Source: Gordonia sp049847105 (GTDB lineage: Bacteria; Actinomycetota; Actinomycetes; Mycobacteriales; Mycobacteriaceae). Taken from it: a stretch of DNA of 64,000 bases. Under the pieces are notes generated by a model, which saw nothing but the letters and a program-made list of their open reading frames with translations, had not been told where the DNA came from and searched no databases. Numbering within the stretch: the first letter of the stretch is position 1; each line of letters begins with the position of its first letter. Below, in pieces: positions 34,479-43,602 of this stretch. The position numbers and the translations under genes are program-made. The stretch covers positions 1,302,001-1,366,000 of the forward strand of contig NZ_JBNCNS010000001.1 in assembly GCF_049847105.1 (NCBI RefSeq), given 5' to 3'.

Positions 34479-35189
34479 TCAGGCGAGGGCAGGAGAAGTC
34501 CGCGCCGGCGAGTCGAGACGACCGTCGCGCATGTGCAGCGTGAGGTCCACGCCGCGTCCCGGCGCCACCGACATCGAATCCAGGTCGTGACTCACGAGCA
34601 CAGCGGCGACATCCCGGTCCCGCACGAGGGTGCCGATCAACTCGATGATCGCCCTGCCCCGCTCGGTGTCCAGTGCCGAGGTCGGCTCGTCGACGAGCAG
34701 CAATGACGGCGATCCCATCAGCGCCCGGGCGATGTTCACGCGCTGCCGCATCCCCCCGGAGAGCTCGTGCGGCCGGCGGCCGGCAGCCGCGACCACACCG
34801 ACGTCGTCGAGCAGTGCCATCGCCTCGTCCCGATGCCGCGCCGGCTTCTGTCCGCGCAGATCGACGGTCAGCAGCAGTTGGTCGAGGGCAGTCAGCGATG
34901 GCAGCAGATTGTCCTGCTGGAACACGAACCCGATGCGGTCTCGCCGAATCCGTGCCCGCTCCTCGTCGGAGAGGCCCGTCGTCGGTGTGCCGTCGATCTC
35001 GACGGTCCCCGAGTCCGGGGTCAGGAGCGTGCCCGCGACGGACAGGAGACTCGATTTGCCGGATCCGGACGGTCCGGTCACCGCCACGAAACTGCCGTTC
35101 GCGACATCGAGATCGACGTCGTCGAGGGCCGTCAGCCGGCCGCGGCCGTCGGCAAAGGTGAGCGTGACATTCGACAGCGACAGACTCAT
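34479..35189 (-). CDS. ABC transporter ATP-binding protein (MacB/LolD type)
   Basis: 236 residues. Walker A GPSGSGKSSL, Q-loop FVFQQDNLLP, signature ELSGGMRQRVNIARALMG, Walker B LLLVDEPTSALD and the H-loop VLVSHDLDS are all intact. Sequence type is that of exporters partnered by FtsX-like permeases, and the permease gene lies 75 bp upstream on the same strand. No periplasmic adaptor is visible, so a simple two-gene exporter or lipid/peptide-handling system is likely. Confidence 0.93.
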   Translation of the reverse strand: MSLSLSNVTLTFADGRGRLTALDDVDLDVANGSFVAVTGPSGSGKSSLLSVAGTLLTPDSGTVEIDGTPTTGLSDEERARIRRDRIGFVFQQDNLLPSLTALDQLLLTVDLRGQKPARHRDEAMALLDDVGVVAAAGRRPHELSGGMRQRVNIARALMGSPSLLLVDEPTSALDTERGRAIIELIGTLVRDRDVAAVLVSHDLDSMSVAPGRGVDLTLHMRDGRLDSPARTSPALA

Positions 35190-35264
35190 GGTGGGCTCCT
35201 ATCGGATCGTGCGTTCGGAGGTCGTGGGTGTGGAGATTTCGTGGTGGGTGCGACGAGAACCGGA

Positions 35265-36305
35265 TCACCGCGACATCGCGACGACCGGATCGACAACGGT
35301 GACGCGGCGAACCGCCAGCAGCGCGCCGGCGCTGCCGAGCAGTGTCATCGCGACCAGGGGCAGGGCGATGCCGCCGACGGTCAGGGCGACCGGTACCGCT
35401 GCCGACGCGGCGGCCGCCAAACCGATCCCGAGCAGCGCGCCGACCAGCTCGCCGACGAACAGGACGAGCGCCGCCTGCCCGAAACCGTCTCGCAGCAGGT
35501 ACCACCGGTTGGCGCCCAGAGCACGCACCACGGCGAGATCACGCAGGCGCTGCACCGTCCACACGGCGAAGAAGGCACCGACGACGAGTGCGGAGATCGC
35601 CAGCAGCATCGCCTGGATCGCCAGCAGCGACCCGCGCTCCGAACGGTAACCGGGAACGGTGTCGACGGCTTTCGGCATCGACACGCTCACCGTTCCAGGG
35701 GCGTCGGTCGAGCCGCCGGACAGCACCACCGCGCTCGCGTTCTGGCCGTGCGAGAGCTCGCGCCAGGTGTCCATGGACGTGTACGCGACCGGCGTGTGGG
35801 CGTAGTCGCCTGCGGGGCCGATGGCGTCGACCCGTAGGCGTGTCGGGCCGACCGTGACCGGGTCACCGATCCCGACGCCCAATGCATCGGCCTGCTCCCG
35901 GGTGAGCAGGATGCCGCCGGAGCGCGGCAACCCGCCGACGTCGGGCGTCGGCATCAGATCGGTCCCGGCACCGAAGACGGCTGCCGTCGAGGTGACGTCG
36001 CCGTGCGTGATCCGGGTGGTCGTCACACCGAGTTCGGATGCGCCACCGCCGTTCTCGTCGACGATCCGACGGACTGTCGATTCGTCGAGCTCGCTCTGCG
36101 ACAGTGACGGACCCTCCGACCCGGCGGTGTCCTGGAGCACCAGGGTCTGCCCCGGCAACCTGCTGATCGCCGAGATCGACTGGTTCTGCAAGCCATTGGT
36201 CAGCGCCGAGAGGGCCACCACCAGGAACGTCATCATCGCGATGACCGCACAGATCAAGGCGAATCGCCCCGTGGCGAATCTGATGTCGCGGATGCCGATG
36301 AACAC
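35265..36305 (-). CDS. ABC transporter permease, FtsX-like
   Basis: 346 residues. One N-terminal helix (LICAVIAMMTFLVVALSALT), a large extracytoplasmic MacB_PCD-like domain (about residues 45-215), then three helices in the C-terminal FtsX part (LLAIQAMLLAISALVVGAFF, VLFVGELVGALLGIGLAAAA and a last one before LLAVRRVTVVDPVVAMSR). This four-helix layout is typical. Partner of the downstream ATPase. Divergent from the two-component genes, which may regulate it. Confidence 0.9.
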   Translation of the reverse strand: MFIGIRDIRFATGRFALICAVIAMMTFLVVALSALTNGLQNQSISAISRLPGQTLVLQDTAGSEGPSLSQSELDESTVRRIVDENGGGASELGVTTTRITHGDVTSTAAVFGAGTDLMPTPDVGGLPRSGGILLTREQADALGVGIGDPVTVGPTRLRVDAIGPAGDYAHTPVAYTSMDTWRELSHGQNASAVVLSGGSTDAPGTVSVSMPKAVDTVPGYRSERGSLLAIQAMLLAISALVVGAFFAVWTVQRLRDLAVVRALGANRWYLLRDGFGQAALVLFVGELVGALLGIGLAAAASAAVPVALTVGGIALPLVAMTLLGSAGALLAVRRVTVVDPVVAMSR

Positions 36306-36455
36306 CGCACTCCCTTCGTCGTTGCCGATGTCGATGTCGATGTCTCCAGCCTCGGCGGCGTGGACTCGCTGGGCATCGGCGCACCGATGGGTTCCGGGAA
36401 CTCGTTCGGTCGACCCGGAAGTCCATCAAAAGTTGGAGGCGGCGACCGGTGCCCG

Positions 36456-37709
36456 ATGGGGATACTTGTGGATGTGACCTCGCCCCCTCGCCAGATCGAT
36501 CCCCCCGGCATCTCGTCGGGTGATGGCGCAGCGCCCGAGGTCGATCGGCACGTGCTGCTGGCCGGACACGTGTTGTTCGCCGTCCTGCTCGGGCTCGGAG
36601 CGGTGCGGGCCACAGTGGCTTCGTCGACCCCGGCGGTGCCGATCCTGGCCGCGCTGGCGGCCGCCGGCTGGTACTACGCCGGAGCGGTGTGGGTCTCGCG
36701 GCGACGCGGGCGGATCGCCCGACTGTGGTTGGCCGGACTGATCCTGATCTGGCTGGGCCTCGTCGTGCTGTCCGGCGAGTTCGTGTGGCTGGCGTTCCTG
36801 CTCGCATTGCTGGTCTGGCATCTGTTTCCCGTCCGGGCCGCGATACCCATCGAGGTGACGATCGCGCTCGCGGCGGCGATCGGGTTCGCCGCACATCAGG
36901 ACCGGTGGGTGGCGGGAGCGATCTTCGGCCCGGTCATCGGGGTGGCCTGCGCCGCGGTGATGACCGAGATCTATCAGCGGCTGCGAGCCCAGTCGGAGGA
37001 ACGCCGGCGCCTCCTCGACGAGCTGATGCGTACCCAGCAAGCACTCGCGATCCGCGAACGCGAGGCCGGTCGGCTGGCCGAGCGCGAGCGTCTCGCCGGG
37101 GAGATCCACGACACCGTGGGGCAGAGTCTGGCGAGCGTGATCATGTTGCTGCGCGCGGCACTCGGGCCGTCCACTCCGGCACATCGCGCGCAGCAATTGC
37201 ACACGGCACTCGACACCGCGACCGGAGCGCTCGGCGAGACGAGACGTTTCGTCCTCGGGCTGAACCCGGCGGCGCTCGAGAGAGACGGTCTCACCCAGGC
37301 ACTCCGATCACTCGCCGACGACAGCTCCGCATTCGGGTTGCGGACCGTCTTCGAACAACACGGGAACCCGCGACCTCTGCCCACCGGCGTCCAGGTCGCG
37401 CTGCTCCGCGCGGCGCAGGAGGCCTTGTCCAACGCGCGCCGGCACGCCGGGGCCGACTCGGCGACCATCACCCTGACCTATCTGGACGACGAGGTGAGCA
37501 TCGACGTCGTCGACGACGGTGTCGGGTTCGACCCGGCAGCCCTCGACGGCCCGCGCGCCGACGGGACCGGCTACGGACTCACCGCGATGCGCGGCCGACT
37601 GGCCGAGCGGGGCGGTGATGTGACCGTCGAGTCCGAGGCCGGCGCCGGAACCGCGGTCCGCGCCACGATCCCGGTCGACGTCGGGACCGACGCGGAGGCC
37701 GGCACGTGA
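36456..37709 (+). CDS. Sensor histidine kinase, NarL-partner type (HisKA_3)
   Basis: 417 residues; start at ATG 36456 is likely, with GTG 36474 possible. About five membrane segments fill residues 30-165 without a large extracytoplasmic domain, so the stimulus is probably sensed in or at the membrane. A coiled linker leads to the H-box LAGEIHDTVGQSLASVIMLL, and HATPase_c shows ALSNARRHAGAD, DDGVGFDP and GTGYGLTAMRGRL. It overlaps the response-regulator start by 4 bp. Confidence 0.92.
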   Translation: MGILVDVTSPPRQIDPPGISSGDGAAPEVDRHVLLAGHVLFAVLLGLGAVRATVASSTPAVPILAALAAAGWYYAGAVWVSRRRGRIARLWLAGLILIWLGLVVLSGEFVWLAFLLALLVWHLFPVRAAIPIEVTIALAAAIGFAAHQDRWVAGAIFGPVIGVACAAVMTEIYQRLRAQSEERRRLLDELMRTQQALAIREREAGRLAERERLAGEIHDTVGQSLASVIMLLRAALGPSTPAHRAQQLHTALDTATGALGETRRFVLGLNPAALERDGLTQALRSLADDSSAFGLRTVFEQHGNPRPLPTGVQVALLRAAQEALSNARRHAGADSATITLTYLDDEVSIDVVDDGVGFDPAALDGPRADGTGYGLTAMRGRLAERGGDVTVESEAGAGTAVRATIPVDVGTDAEAGT

Positions 37710-38323
37710 TCCGACTACTCCTCGTGGACGACCACCCGGTGGTGCGGGCCGGCCTGCGCGCCGTGCTGGCACCTGTCGACGGTATCGAGATCGCCGCGGA
37801 GGCCGGTACCGCAGCGGATGCGCTGGCCGCGGTGCAGCGCGGGGACATCGACGTGGTCCTGATGGACTTGCGGCTCGGAAGCGGCGGTGACGGGGTAGAC
37901 GCAACCGAATCCATTCGGGCGCTTCCGAATCCGCCGCGGGTGCTGATCCTCACGACGTACGAGACGGATGGCGACATCCTGCGCGCGGTCCGGGCCGGTG
38001 CCACCGGCTATCTGTTGAAGGACGCCGACCCCGACGATCTCGTCCGCGCGATCGGATCGGCGGCCGCCGGGGAGACGGTCCTGGCGCCACCGGTGGCGGC
38101 CCGGCTCCTCGGGAGGATGCAGTCGCCGGAGACCGCCCTCACACAACGCGAACTCGAGATCGTCGGCCGGCTGTCGGACGGGGATTCCAACCGCGACATC
38201 GCACGTGCATTCACCATCTCCGAGGCCACCGTCAAGTCCCACCTGGTGCACATCTTCGACAAGCTCGGCGTGGACAGCCGGACGCGGGTGGTCGCCGAGG
38301 CTCGCCGACGCGGACTGCTCTGA
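37706..38323 (+). CDS. Response regulator, NarL/LuxR family
   Basis: 205 residues from GTG 37706. Receiver domain: LLVDDHPVVRAGLRAVL, phosphoacceptor Asp54 in VVLMDLRLGS, TTYETDGDIL and GATGYLLKDADPDDLV. The HTH is LTQRELEIVGRLSDGDSNRD then ATVKSHLVHIFDKLGVDSRT. Cognate of the overlapping kinase gene; the divergent ABC exporter is the nearest candidate target. Confidence 0.95.
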   Translation: MIRLLLVDDHPVVRAGLRAVLAPVDGIEIAAEAGTAADALAAVQRGDIDVVLMDLRLGSGGDGVDATESIRALPNPPRVLILTTYETDGDILRAVRAGATGYLLKDADPDDLVRAIGSAAAGETVLAPPVAARLLGRMQSPETALTQRELEIVGRLSDGDSNRDIARAFTISEATVKSHLVHIFDKLGVDSRTRVVAEARRRGLL

Positions 38324-38405
38324 CGACGTTCGCCCACGGGGGTTCCGTCATTCGCGCACATGGCCGGGATGTCTGATTCGACCGGTTACCGATAGGGTCG
38401 GGCGC

Positions 38406-39038
38406 GTGGAGATCCTGCTGATCATCATCGTGGCACTGCTGCTGATCATCGCGGTCGTGGTCGTGTTCAACTTCCTGGGGAACCGCAAGTTGCGGCAGGC
38501 CGAGTCCGACGCGCTGCGTGACCGGGCGTACCGGCCCGGCGACCCGTTCTCGACCGCCGACGACGACGCGGTGCGCGGTGATCCCCGGCAGCTGAAACCC
38601 AGCGACCTGGTCGACCTCCGCGGCGACACGTTCGCGGTACGCGGGACCCTCCGATTGTCCCAGAGCGGCTACCTCTGGACCGAGAACTTCCTGGACACCG
38701 GCACCGGCCGCAAGGCGTGGATCTCGGTCGAGGACGACCCGGACCTCGAGGTGGTGCTGTGGCACGAGCTGACGGGCGTGACGCTCACCCCCGGACCGGA
38801 CAGCCTGGAGTTGGACGGTCGCCGCTATCACTCCGACGAGTCGGGGTCGGCGGAGTTCACCTCGATCGGAACCACCGGTCTCGCCGCCCGCGGCTCGATG
38901 CGCTATCACGACTACGAGGCAGGCGACGAACGCCTGTCGTTCGAGGATTTCGGATCCGGGTGGGAATGCGCCCGCGGCGAGGTGATCGAGCGCAGCGAGT
39001 ACCGCATCTATCCGTCCGACCCCACTCCTGAATCGTGA
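38406..39038 (+). CDS. DUF4178 membrane-anchored protein
   Basis: 210 residues from GTG 38406. An N-terminal helix (EILLIIIVALLLIIAVVVVF) is followed by a cytosolic DUF4178 beta-rich domain: QLKPSDLVDLRGDTFAVRGT, then YLWTENFLDTGTGRKAWISV. Function unknown. The stop overlaps the DUF2617 start (GTGA), beginning a five-gene run with DUF2617, DUF4247, DUF350 and a spermidine-synthase-like enzyme. Proteins with this domain recur in such clusters, which points to a joint role. Confidence 0.85.
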   Translation: MEILLIIIVALLLIIAVVVVFNFLGNRKLRQAESDALRDRAYRPGDPFSTADDDAVRGDPRQLKPSDLVDLRGDTFAVRGTLRLSQSGYLWTENFLDTGTGRKAWISVEDDPDLEVVLWHELTGVTLTPGPDSLELDGRRYHSDESGSAEFTSIGTTGLAARGSMRYHDYEAGDERLSFEDFGSGWECARGEVIERSEYRIYPSDPTPES

Positions 39039-39559
39039 AGGGCGCGACGCGACTGCAGGTCCGCTATGCCGACACCAGCGCCCGCCGACTCGCCTTCTCG
39101 CTGACCGCCGAACTCCAGGAACCGTTGGCACGCTGCGACCGGCGAATCGGTGACCGCACGGTGTCGCTACGCCTCCTCGGCGCAAGCCATCAGGTGGTGG
39201 TCGACGACGGCATCGACCGCCTGTGCGAGACGGTGGCCTGCCTGCCCGGCATGGACGAACCACTGCCGGAATCCGTCGTCGAGGACGGATATACGTTCAC
39301 CGCGCGCATCGAGTCGTGCGATGCCGACCGGATGCAGTCGATCGTCGCCGATCTCGGCCACCGCATCGACCGCCACGTCGCCGCCGGCGGCCCCGCGGTG
39401 ATGGGCCACTTTCCCGGGCTGCCGCTCGCGGTCACCGCGGTGATCGCGACGGCACACGCCGACGCACTCGCCTGGCAGACCTGGCACACCTATCCGCAAT
39501 GCTCCGAGCTCGTGGTGACCTCGAGTGAGCTGCGCCGGACTCCGGAGACCGGCGGATGA
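39035..39559 (+). CDS. DUF2617 protein
   Basis: 174 residues from GTG 39035. Cytosolic; no signal peptide. The domain begins RYADTSARRLAFSLTAEL and has two conserved His-containing stretches (GASHQVVVDDG, and a late GHFPGLPLAVTAVIAT then WQTWHTYPQ). No activity is known. Overlaps its neighbours by 4 bp on both sides (GTGA and ATGA type), so strict co-translation is expected. Confidence 0.85.
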   Translation: MKGATRLQVRYADTSARRLAFSLTAELQEPLARCDRRIGDRTVSLRLLGASHQVVVDDGIDRLCETVACLPGMDEPLPESVVEDGYTFTARIESCDADRMQSIVADLGHRIDRHVAAGGPAVMGHFPGLPLAVTAVIATAHADALAWQTWHTYPQCSELVVTSSELRRTPETGG

Positions 39560-40134
39560 CCCGACCGCCACCTCCTCCCCCACCGTCGGGCGGATTCGGT
39601 CCCGACCCCGGTTCCGGCCGCGACGACGATCCTCGTCGCGGTCTGCGCCGAACCCGAAACCTCGCGGTCGCCGCGATCGTCCTGATCGCCGTCCTCGCCA
39701 TCGTCGGATCGTGCTCGGTGAAAGCGTTCCGCGGCCTCGCCGGCGACGACGCCAACGCGCGCAGCTACATCACGTCGCACTACCAGCGCGACACCAGCCT
39801 CGACGAAGGTGACGTCGACGCCTACGTGGCCGACGGGACGCCCGATACCGTGGCCGCGGAGTTGAGCGATGTGGAGCGCCCCAACGATCAGCGCAGCGGC
39901 GACACGGCGAATCCGTCCAATGTCGCGGGCAGCCAGTTCCTGCAGTACCCGGACTATCTGATCGGGCTGTTTCCCTTGACCGCCAACACGACCCGCGTCA
40001 TGCTCAGCCGCGACTACCGATCGGGATACAACCACTACCTCCCGTTCATCGGCGCCTTCTGGGTGCCGACACCGAATTTCGGCGGCTCCGGCAGCAGTTA
40101 CCGAGGCGGCGGATCCGGCGGTGGCGGCAAGTGA
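39556..40134 (+). CDS. DUF4247 membrane protein
   Basis: 192 residues. A Pro-rich cytosolic head (TRPPPPPPPSGGFGPDPGSG) precedes one transmembrane helix (NLAVAAIVLIAVLAIVGSCS), whose end VGSC might act as a lipobox, and then an extracytoplasmic DUF4247 domain: YITSHYQRDTSLDEGDVDAY and RVMLSRDYRSGYNHYLPFIG. The tail is a Gly/Ser linker (GGSGSSYRGGGSGGGGK). Partner within the DUF4178/DUF350/SpeE-like cluster. Confidence 0.85.
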   Translation: MTRPPPPPPPSGGFGPDPGSGRDDDPRRGLRRTRNLAVAAIVLIAVLAIVGSCSVKAFRGLAGDDANARSYITSHYQRDTSLDEGDVDAYVADGTPDTVAAELSDVERPNDQRSGDTANPSNVAGSQFLQYPDYLIGLFPLTANTTRVMLSRDYRSGYNHYLPFIGAFWVPTPNFGGSGSSYRGGGSGGGGK

Positions 40135-40215
40135 CCGACACCATCGCACCGAGCCCACCGATCAGTCCCCATCTGCCCACCCGACCGTCCAGCATCACCT
40201 GAACCGGAGGACACC

Positions 40216-40641
40216 GTGCTCACCAGACTCATCGAGAATGCCTACGCGGCAGCGGCGTACGGCGCGACCGGCATGGTCCTCATGCTGCTGGCCTTCGCCG
40301 TCGTCGACGTGCTGACACCCGGTAACCTCCGTCACCAGCTGTGGGCGGATCGCAACCGCAACGCGGGCATCCTGGTCGGCTCCAATCTGGCGGCGGTCGC
40401 CATCATCGTCACCGCGGCGATCGTCGCGAGCCAGGGCAGGCTGCTGGAGGGCCTCACCTACACCGTCGTGTACACGATCATCGGCATCGTGATCATGACG
40501 GCGAGCTTCCTGATCATCGACCTGTTCACCCCGGGCAAGCTCGGTGAACTCGTCGTCCATCCCGAAAGCCACCCGGCGGTCTGGGTCCACGGTGTCACCC
40601 ACGTCGGCATCGCGCTGATCGTGGCCGCCTCGATCCTCTGA
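40216..40641 (+). CDS. DUF350 (YjfL-like) membrane protein
   Basis: 141 residues, four predicted helices in two inverted-like halves; each half ends in a D-x-x-TPG motif (VVDVLTPGNLRHQLW and IIDLFTPGKLGELVV), the DUF350 hallmark. CCGGAGGACACC precedes the GTG/ATG region (start taken at GTG 40216). Located 82 bp after the DUF4247 gene and 25 bp before the SpeE-like gene. A paralogue is encoded at 57629. Confidence 0.88.
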   Translation: MLTRLIENAYAAAAYGATGMVLMLLAFAVVDVLTPGNLRHQLWADRNRNAGILVGSNLAAVAIIVTAAIVASQGRLLEGLTYTVVYTIIGIVIMTASFLIIDLFTPGKLGELVVHPESHPAVWVHGVTHVGIALIVAASIL

Positions 40642-40665
40642 CCTCACGCCGGCACCAGCAGAATC

Positions 40666-42297
40666 ATGACCACCACCGAGGAATCCGCAACGGGCGCATC
40701 GAACGACGACGACGCGGCACGGCCCGTCGACACGGCACGGCCTGTCGACGGGGCACAGCCCGTCGAGGACACACGGGGCCGATGGTCCCGCACCGCGCTC
40801 CTCGCGGTCGTGTTCGTCTGCGCCGCATGCGGTCTGGTCTACGAACTCGCCCTGGTGTCCCTCGGCTCGTTCCTGATCGGCAACACCGCCACCCAGGCCT
40901 CCATCGTGCTCGCGGTGATGGTCTTCGCAATGGGCATCGGGTCGCTGGCGGCCAAACCCCTGCAATCGCATGCCGTCACCACGTTCGCGGCCATCGAGCT
41001 GGCGCTCGCCCTGATCGGCGGGTTGTCGGTGATGGCGTTGTACGCCGCGTTCTCCTATCTCTCGCTGTACACACCCGCACTGGTGGCCGTGGCGTTCGTC
41101 CTCGGCCTGTTGATCGGCGCCGAGATCCCGCTGCTGATGGTGCTGCTGCAGCGAATTCGTCGCCAGGACGCGGGGTCCGCGGTCGCGGACATGTTCGCGG
41201 TGGACTACATCGGCGCGCTCGTCGGCGGCCTCTGTTTCCCGTTTCTGCTGCTCCCGCTGTTCGGGCAATTGCGAGGCGCCCTCGTCGTCGGGCTGGTCAA
41301 TGCCGCGGCCGGCTGTTTCCTCGTGTTCGTGGTGTTCCGGCATGACCTGGGCCGTACCCGGGGGCTGGTGCTGGGCGTCGTGGGCGTCGGCGTCGTCGCC
41401 ACGTTGATCGCGGGACTGGTGTGGGCCGACCGATTCGAGGTGACCGCCCGCCAGGCCCTCTTCCGCGATCCGATCGTCGCAGCCGAACGCACGCCGTATC
41501 AGGACATCGTGATCACCCAGCGCCGCACGCCGGTCGGGCCCGACACACGGCTCTACCTCAACGGGGATCTGCAGTTCTCGTCGATCGACGAGTACCGATA
41601 TCACGAGTCGCTGGTCCATCCGGCCCTGTCCGGGCGGCACGGCAAGGTCCTGATCCTCGGCGGCGGCGACGGCCTCGCGCTGCGGGAGGTGTTGACCTAT
41701 CCCGACGTCGAGGCGGCAACCCTGGTGGAGCTCGACCAGGAGATGATCCGGCTGGCCCGTTCCGACCACCGCCTGCGCGATCTGAACCGTGGTTCGATGG
41801 ACGATCCGCGCAGCACCGTGGTGAGCGCTGACGCGTTCTCGTGGTTGCGGGACAACCGGGACCGCTTCGACGTCATCATCGTCGACATGCCGGATCCCGA
41901 CGAGTCCGCCACCGCCAAGCTGTATTCCACCGAGTTCTATTCACTCGTCCGGGCGCATCTGGCCGACGGCGGCCGCGCCGTGGTGCAGGCAGGTTCGCCC
42001 TACTTCGCACCACACTCGTTCTGGTGTATCGATGCGACGCTCCGCGCGGCCGGCTTGGCGACCACGCCCTACCACGTCGACGTGCCGTCGTTCGGCGACT
42101 GGGGCTACCTGTTGGCCGGGACGTCGAAACCCGCTCTGCGGGTGGACTCCCCGAAACCGTTGCGCTTCCTCAGCCGGGCCGAGTTGGCCGCGGCGGCGGT
42201 CTTCCCCGCCGACCGCCCTCCGATCGATGTTCCGCCCTCGACACTGATGGACCCACGCATCCTGCGGTACGCGCAGGGCGAGTGGTCGGTGTACTGA
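40666..42297 (+). CDS. Membrane-anchored spermidine synthase-like protein
   Basis: 543 residues. After a polar N-terminus with a repeated ARPVDTARPVDGAQPVED stretch come about seven transmembrane helices (residues 45-255), then a cytosolic aminopropyltransferase-like domain: YQDIVITQRRTPVGPDTRLY, LNGDLQFSSIDEYRYHESLV, the nucleotide-binding LILGGGDGLALREVL, LVELDQEMI and the active-site region IIVDMPDPDESATAKLYSTE. Family SpeE homologues use decarboxylated SAM; membrane versions have no proven substrate here. Last gene of the DUF4178-DUF2617-DUF4247-DUF350 cluster. Confidence 0.88.
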   Translation: MTTTEESATGASNDDDAARPVDTARPVDGAQPVEDTRGRWSRTALLAVVFVCAACGLVYELALVSLGSFLIGNTATQASIVLAVMVFAMGIGSLAAKPLQSHAVTTFAAIELALALIGGLSVMALYAAFSYLSLYTPALVAVAFVLGLLIGAEIPLLMVLLQRIRRQDAGSAVADMFAVDYIGALVGGLCFPFLLLPLFGQLRGALVVGLVNAAAGCFLVFVVFRHDLGRTRGLVLGVVGVGVVATLIAGLVWADRFEVTARQALFRDPIVAAERTPYQDIVITQRRTPVGPDTRLYLNGDLQFSSIDEYRYHESLVHPALSGRHGKVLILGGGDGLALREVLTYPDVEAATLVELDQEMIRLARSDHRLRDLNRGSMDDPRSTVVSADAFSWLRDNRDRFDVIIVDMPDPDESATAKLYSTEFYSLVRAHLADGGRAVVQAGSPYFAPHSFWCIDATLRAAGLATTPYHVDVPSFGDWGYLLAGTSKPALRVDSPKPLRFLSRAELAAAAVFPADRPPIDVPPSTLMDPRILRYAQGEWSVY

Positions 42298-42362
42298 GCT
42301 CGGCCGTCCCGGTTTGGCGGTCAAGGTGATCACCGGGCCCGGGCGGTGGGATCGTGGAGACC

Positions 42363-43577
42363 ATGTCCGGACAGCTGGCGATCGCCCTCGCCGTGGCGGC
42401 CGTGCTCGTCGTCGTCGCGGCGGTGGTGCTCATCCGCACCCGCCGCGTGGTCACCACGCCGACCGAGCGTGCCGTCCATTTCGCGCTGCAAACGGCATCG
42501 CAGGCGGCGCGTTCGCTACGCACGGGCCTCTCGGCGTCCTCGGCGCGCGACGCCCTCCCGCACCTGCGAGCGCTCACCGCGGCCGATGCCCTGGCGCTCT
42601 ACGATCCGGTCGGCGAGGTGCTGGCCCACGAGCCCGCCGACGATCCGCTGTGGGATGACGCGCTGACCGCTGCCGCGGCAGAGGCGGCGCGGACGGCGGA
42701 GCCCGATCGGCGACGAGTACTGGTGAACGATCCGTGTGGTCCGGAATCGCCGGTCCGCGCACTCATCGCCGAACCGCTGATCGCCGACGGCAGCAGCGTC
42801 GGAGTGCTCGTGGTGGCCACCACCCAGCGTCCCGGACCGGGCATGCTCGGCGCGGTCGGCGAGGTCGCGCGGTACGTGTCGAGCCAGATCGAATTGGCCG
42901 ACCTCGAGACGTCGAGGGCGCGCCTCGATCGCGCGGAGGTCCTCGCGCTGCGCGCACAGATCAGTCCGCACTTCATCTACAACGCCCTCAACACCATCGC
43001 GTCGTTCGTGCGGACCGACCCCGACCGGGCCCGGGAACTGATCCTCGACTTCGCGGACTTCACCCGGTACTCCTTCCGGGCCGCAGGCGAATACACCCTG
43101 CTGGCGGACGAGCTGCGCAACATCGACCGGTACCTGACGCTCGAACGCGCCCGGTTCGGACCGGCCCTGAACGTGAAGCTCCAGGTGGCGCCGGAGGTGC
43201 TGAACGTCGTCGTGCCGTTCCTCGCGTTGCAACCGCTCGTGGAGAACGCCGTTCGGCACGGACTGGCGGGCAAGGGCGGCGGCACCATCACGATCATCGC
43301 CCGCGACGAAGGCGCCGACTGTGTGATCACCGTGGAGGACGACGGCGCCGGCATGGATCCCGAACTCCTGCGGTCCGGCGACATCGATGCCCTGACGCCC
43401 GCCGAGAACGCCGCCCGCAGCGAGTCCGACGGCGCCCACGTGGGGCTCACGAATGTGGATCATCGGCTGCGGGCCGCGTTCGGCAACGATTACGGTCTAG
43501 TGGTCGACACGGGGATCGATGCGGGCACCCGAGTCGGCATGCGGGTCCCCAAGTTCCGCGCCGGTATCCGTGCCTAG
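42363..43577 (+). CDS. Sensor histidine kinase, LytS/YehU-like (His_kinase family)
   Basis: 404 residues (GTG 42354 is an alternative start). One N-terminal helix (LAIALAVAAVLVVVAAVVLI), a GAF-like region around residues 60-190, and the His_kinase domain with the H-motif LRAQISPHFIYNALNTIASF, PLVENAVRHGL and VEDDGAGMDPELL. It lacks the 5-6 membrane segments of LytS proper, so input is probably intracellular or membrane-proximal. Followed by the LytTR regulator and a symporter in one operon. Confidence 0.9.
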   Translation: MSGQLAIALAVAAVLVVVAAVVLIRTRRVVTTPTERAVHFALQTASQAARSLRTGLSASSARDALPHLRALTAADALALYDPVGEVLAHEPADDPLWDDALTAAAAEAARTAEPDRRRVLVNDPCGPESPVRALIAEPLIADGSSVGVLVVATTQRPGPGMLGAVGEVARYVSSQIELADLETSRARLDRAEVLALRAQISPHFIYNALNTIASFVRTDPDRARELILDFADFTRYSFRAAGEYTLLADELRNIDRYLTLERARFGPALNVKLQVAPEVLNVVVPFLALQPLVENAVRHGLAGKGGGTITIIARDEGADCVITVEDDGAGMDPELLRSGDIDALTPAENAARSESDGAHVGLTNVDHRLRAAFGNDYGLVVDTGIDAGTRVGMRVPKFRAGIRA

Positions 43578-43602
43578 CATGTCCGTGAAGGGAGGTCCTC
43601 GA

